Positions 59,238-64,000 of a stretch of DNA of 64,000 nt are shown here, in pieces. Every line of letters begins with the position of its first letter. The first letter of the stretch is position 1. This DNA comes from Umbelopsis isabellina (taxonomy: Eukaryota > Mucoromycota > Umbelopsidomycetes > Umbelopsidales > Umbelopsidaceae). The stretch covers positions 1,240,001-1,304,000 of the forward strand of contig JAEPQZ010000008.1 in the NCBI GenBank assembly GCA_016758905.1, in the 5' to 3' direction. The translations under genes were made by a program, and so were the position numbers. The notes under the pieces were generated by a model. The model was not told where the DNA came from. It made no database searches and saw nothing but the letters and a program-made list of their open reading frames with translations.

Positions 59238-62200
59238 ATGGCTCCGCCAAAATCTAAGAAGACACCGGCGAAAACTGCTGAAGTGCCGGCTAAAGAGCCT
59301 GAAAAAGGGAAAAGTAACCCAAACGTCAAACGTAGAATCGTGAAGAATGGTAATGCCAATTCGGCATCAGCTGGATCTAGTCCAGCAGGTGGTGGTGGTG
59401 CTGAGACAGAACGTACTTCTTTGTTTGGTAACTGGACAGGCAAGACACCGTCAACGCTGCTTTATGAGCATTGTCAGAAAAATCAATGGGAGAAACCTCT
59501 ATTTGAAAATGGCCGCACTAAACAAGGACATGTAGCCACGGTTGTGCTAGGCAAGCGTAATAAGAAGACATCACAAATAGAAACTGTCAAGATGTCGCCG
59601 CCCTTCTTATTCATGCCAACAGCTGTCGAAGCAAGGCATGTGGCAGCGACATATGTGCTTCATAGAATCAATTCACATATGTCAATGTATCGAATTTTGC
59701 CTCCAGAGCATCGAGATCTTTGGTTTGAATTTGATAAGGAGAAAAGCAAACAGAACGAGTGGATGTACTCACCTGATCCTTTCAGTGCTAGTCCACCAGA
59801 ACCCAAGCGTCAGAATCTAGTGGACAGATCGATTTCCAAAGAGCCAGAAAACCGATCCATCCCTATGCCCGAAATAAAATCCTTTGGCGAAAAGCCTAGG
59901 GAAGATGACGACGTACCAGAAAAGCTTCGAAAGTATTGGGAGAGTTTACCATTAGTTCATATGAGTGCTGAGAACCGATCATATGTGGAGAACATCATCC
60001 GGGACCAAAGTAGATATTACCCAATGGTAAGTCACGATACTTGATTCTTTCAAATGACAGGAAGCTTACTTGTGAGAATAGTTTCAAGACGAGCCTCTCA
60101 AAAGAGAAGAAGAGAAGGCACCAATCAAAAAGCAACTGTGTAAACTTGGATTCCGTGAAGCTCATGTCAGTGAATCACTAGAATATTGTAGGGATGCTGA
60201 TTCAGCACTAGATTGGCTTTGTAAGTTATTTTATTGAATACTAATCTCATATACGAAAGCTAATGTTTAATATGTCAATACGTAACTTGGTATAGGTCTT
60301 CATGTACCAGAGGATGGTCAGTATAGTCAATCAATTTGCTAACAGAAGGTGTTCATAGCTGACAATTGATCTATAGATCTACCTAAAAATTTCCTAAGTC
60401 CCACATATAATCCCAATATGACGACTATATCGCACACTACCAAGACATTGGGTCAAGATTGGCTCTTGCAAAGAATGTCTGCAATGGGATTTCCACCAAC
60501 ACTTTGTTTTGCTGCCTTAGAAGAGGCTCAAGGGGATGAGTCTAAAGCACTTCAAATTCTTTTGCGACGCTTAGTGGATGACGAAGACATGCCAGAAGTT
60601 CCTGATGCCTCTGATATACCCACAGAGGAATTAGAAACTATCAGACAGGACGAAATTCTCGCCTTAGAAGCTATATATGATAATGGAGTTAAAGTTCGGA
60701 AAGAAGCCGCCTACACAGCTTATGACTTCGACATCAAACCTACCAGCGGCGAAAAGCTTCCAACAATTGGCCACAAAGTCATGTTGGAAATACAGATACC
60801 ACATGAATCAATTTACCCATATGAGATTCCCATAATCATAATCTACTGTGATGGTTTGCCATCCTATATCAAATTGGCATGTATGAAGAAAGTCATGCAT
60901 GAAGCAATAGCTAACCTGAACATGCCAATGATTTACATGTGTATTGAATATTTGAACGAAAATATTGTCGACTTGATACAGAATCCACCCAAGTTGAGAG
61001 AGGTTACTGAGACATTTGTCTCTGCACCAGCCAAGAAGCATAAAAAATCATCAAACAGATACCACTCATCACAAAAGAGCCGCAAAATGCCAGAAAAAGA
61101 CATGGCTAAGCTATCGAAAGAATTGGCAGTCAAATTGGAAGAAATGCATCTGAGTGACCAGTATCAAGACATTGGCCAAGTTCGCAATAATCTTCCTGCA
61201 AACAGCTTCCAAGCACAAATATTGAAAGCTGTTTCTCAACATCAAGTGACCATCGTCTGCGGAGAGACTGGGTGTGGTAAAACGACTCAGGTGCCTCAAT
61301 TCATTTTAGATGATCAAATTCGACGTGAAAATGGAGCAAAGTGCAACATCATTTGTACACAGCCCAGAAGAATTTCCGCTATGGGCGTAGCAGGTAACTA
61401 CTAGCAATATAGAATTCGGCGTCGCCAAGTATTGAAACGACTAACAAATCGTAGATCGAGTTGCTTCCGAGCGTTGTGATCCTCTTGGAAGATCGGTTGG
61501 ATATTCTATTCGCGGTGAGACAAAGTCATCAGTCGATACTACCTTGCTTTTCTGTACTACGGGTGTCCTATTACGACGTATCCAGTCAGACCCACTTCTG
61601 GAAGGCGTCAGTCATATCATGGTTGATGAAGTGCATGAACGTTCAGGTTCGATTCAATATATTAAAAACTATAATGATATTTGAACTAACTTGTATCTTC
61701 TATACAAAGTTGACAGCGATTTCTTACTGGTACTCCTTAAAGATGTGTTGAGCAAAAGAAAGGACATAAAACTCATCTTGATGAGCGCTACGATAAATCA
61801 ACAGCTCTTTTCAGGTATATATGTCCTGATCAGTGTATGCATTTTGTAAATCTCAGGTTACTAACTTTGAATTCAATTAGAATATTTCAACAATGCGCCT
61901 ACTATTGAGATTCCAGGTTTCACACATCCAGTAACTGATTATTACCTTGAAGATGTTTTGGAGAAAACTGGACATAAGTCGAGTCTAAAAACACAGAAAA
62001 AGAAGCAAGGCGATTCTGACTTGGCAACATGGCAACAGCAATATAGAGAAAAAGGATACAGCGAAACTACTATCAAAGCTTTAGAACCTTATCGTAATCA
62101 GGATAGTATTGATTACGAATTAATTGCCGCTAATGTCAAGCATATTATCGATACTGAAGGTGAAATAGATATCGGCAAAGGGGCAATATTGATCTTTTTA

Positions 62201-64000
62201 CCAGGTAATCTTGCGAACATGTCATGGTCAACTTTTAGCTCTGGTATCTTAACAATGTGATTCTCAAAGGTGTAATGGAAATCAAGCGCTGCATAGAAGC
62301 TATAAGTAACTCTCTTTCGAATTCAAATTCATACGAGTTGCTTCCGTTGCATGCTGGTCTGTCCTCACAGGAGCAGAATCGTGTGTTTAAAAAAGTTCCC
62401 AAACATGTTCGAAAGATTGTAGCTGCTACAAATGTAGCCGAAACAAGTATCACAATTGACGGTATAATATACGTGATTGATACAGGAAGAGTCAAAGAAA
62501 CTCAGTTCGATTCTGCAACAAATATGATGAAACTAGTCGGTAAGTCAGCTGAAGAGAGAGTAATTTACAGAATTATGATTAATCATACCATTGTCTTCCA
62601 TGCAGAAACCTGGGCATCACGTATGTTTCTCATTGTCATCATTGAAGTTTTTTGTCGTCACTACCATTTATCTAATGTTTGGCTTTAGGTGCTTCGTGTA
62701 AGCAACGTAGAGGTCGTGCCGGAAGAACTCGTCCTGGACAATGCTTCAAATTGTACACAAAGGAAGGGGAAGGCAAAATGAGTGCGCAACAGACTCCAGA
62801 ACTTTTGAGAACGCCATTGGAACAGCTGTGTCTTCAAATCAAAGCTATGGGAGAATCAGATGTTGCAAAATTCTTACAACGAGCAATAGACCCTCCATCT
62901 ATACAGGCATTGGAGCAGGCTATTATCACCCTAAAGAATGTAAATGCAATTGATGACACCCCAGAAGGAAAGTTAACAGCTCTCGGTAAACACATGGTAC
63001 GATTTGTTCTTGAAATTATCTCTTTCGCAGCCTTGGAATTAACTTTTCCGTTGAATTATAGGCTAACATTCCAGCAGACTTGAGAATCAGCAAGATGATA
63101 TTATTTGGTGCCATTTTCCGATGCCTTGATCCCGTACTGACTATCGCCGCCATAATGTCTTTTAAGAGTCCTTTTTACTCCCCTATGGAGCAAAGAGATG
63201 AAGCTCGAACGTAAGTATGCTTATGGTTTCTTTTCTCAATATATCTGAACCATGCACCTAAACATATATCTATAGGGCTAGAGAAAAGTTCTTTCATGGA
63301 AATAGCGATTGGCTGACAGACCTAAAAGCATATCAAGAGTGGGACAAGTTGCGCAAGAACAAGGCAGGACAAAGTGCATTGAGAAAATTTTGCGAACAGG
63401 TTTGTAATACAAGTAGATATGTAATACATTTGATGAATCGCGAGTGTATTGACAAGTTGAGTTAATAGAACTTCCTGGCTTATAACGCTATGGTTGAGAT
63501 ATCGACTCTCAAGGGCCAATTGAGGGAAGCACTCCAATCTGTCGGTTTTGCAGTAACCAAAGATGATTACGAAGCCAGCAACGCTAATGCAGATAATATC
63601 AATCTCATCAAGAGTATCATCTTTGCTGGACTCAATCCTAATCTTGTCAAAATCAAATTGCCGGATACAAAATACGACAAAGTACTTGCTGGTGCTGTAG
63701 AACGCGAAAAAGAAGCCCGCGAAATCAAGTTCTTCACTAAAGATGATGGGCGCGTCTTCATACACCCATCATCCATGCTCTTTAGCGTGAATAATTATAA
63801 CCCACCGTTTCTTACGTACTTCTCCAAAATGGCTACATCCAAAACATTCTTACGAGATGGAACAGAAATACCTATTTATGCCATCTTATTGTTTGGTGGT
63901 ACGGTAAAGGTTGACCATCATAATCGTGGCCTTAGCGTAGGTTCCGACGGCTGGGTAAAGATGAGAGCTTGGGCACGAATTGGTACCCTTGTTCATCAAT
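59238..64000 (+). CDS. DHX57-like DEAH RNA helicase, 3' end outside window
   Basis: Thirteen visible exons: 59238-60026, 60082-60220, 60296-60316, 60377-61393, 61455-61646, 61710-61814, 61881-62204, 62270-62539, 62606-62620, 62689-62996, 63062-63210, 63276-63399, 63469-beyond 64000. The order matches DHX57 and yeast YLR419W: basic N-terminus, a double-stranded-RNA-binding-like region, UBA (QRMSAMGFPPTLCFAALEEA), RWD (EILALEAIYDNGVKVRKEAA), then the helicase with Walker A CGETGCGKTTQVPQF, box MVDEVHERS, SATINQQL, ATNVAETSITIDG, QRRGRAGRTRPGQCF and the start of the OB fold. Likely a cytosolic RNA helicase acting on ribosomes or mRNA. Two exons are tiny: 21 nt (60296-60316) and 15 nt (62606-62620). 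The C-terminus is cut by the window. Confidence 0.93.

Overview
This is nuclear DNA of a filamentous, early-diverging fungus, most likely Mucoromycota (Mucorales-like). The genes are densely packed and nearly all are split by short GT-AG introns, typically 50-100 nt. Base composition is AT-rich. Zds_C is a fungus-specific domain, and the H-type ferritin points to early-diverging fungi, because ferritin is present in Mucoromycotina and generally missing from Dikarya. I see no bacterial operon structure, rRNA, tRNA, CRISPR array, or recognisable transposon or virus-like element. Exon joins were worked out by hand from splice signals, reading phase and family motifs.

Layout. 1-2.4 kb: two tandem paralogous zinc-type dehydrogenase-like (MDR) genes, the first cut by the window edge. 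2.6-11.1 kb: a Serinc/TMS1 membrane protein, a small STE20/PAK-like kinase with an HCD catalytic motif, an endopolyphosphatase-like phosphoesterase and a membrane-linked alpha/beta hydrolase. 12.2-20.7 kb: ribosomal protein uL18/RPL5 with an exon that is only the ATG, an MFS sugar porter and a PhoD-like phosphatase with a proline-rich tail. 22.3-27.6 kb: a PAS-kinase-type catalytic domain without a PAS domain, a third MDR enzyme preceded by an array of four identical 12-bp repeats, MIA40 in its soluble form, and a small Ser-rich ORF. 28.4-42.2 kb, all on the minus strand: a cystathionine gamma-synthase-like enzyme, an APP1-type phosphatidate phosphatase, ferritin, a copine with an inserted CxxC...CxxC module, an O-fucosyltransferase-like protein, a Zds1/2-like regulator and a small mitochondrial membrane protein. 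42.3-64 kb: Miro/GEM1, DNA ligase I, EMC10, CPSF73/YSH1, a multi-pass membrane protein, a DUF676 lipase, a DUF962 protein, syntaxin-18/UFE1 and a DHX57-like helicase that runs off the window.

The genes do not form one pathway. Several relate to ER and membranes (Serinc, EMC10, STX18, DUF962, DUF676 lipase, APP1) and several to mitochondria (MIA40, Miro, the FAM210/Mrx15-like protein), but this looks like ordinary eukaryotic gene order. Two very short divergent spacers (about 123 bp for LIG1/EMC10 and 151 bp for the small mitochondrial gene/Miro) probably act as shared promoters.

The most noteworthy signals are the 12-bp repeat array with a 15-bp perfect hairpin at 24.14-24.23 kb, the metal-binding-like insertion in the copine, GC-AG introns (one unavoidable in Miro), the 15-nt and 21-nt microexons in the helicase, and the start-codon-only exon of RPL5. 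I found no clearly undescribed multi-gene system.
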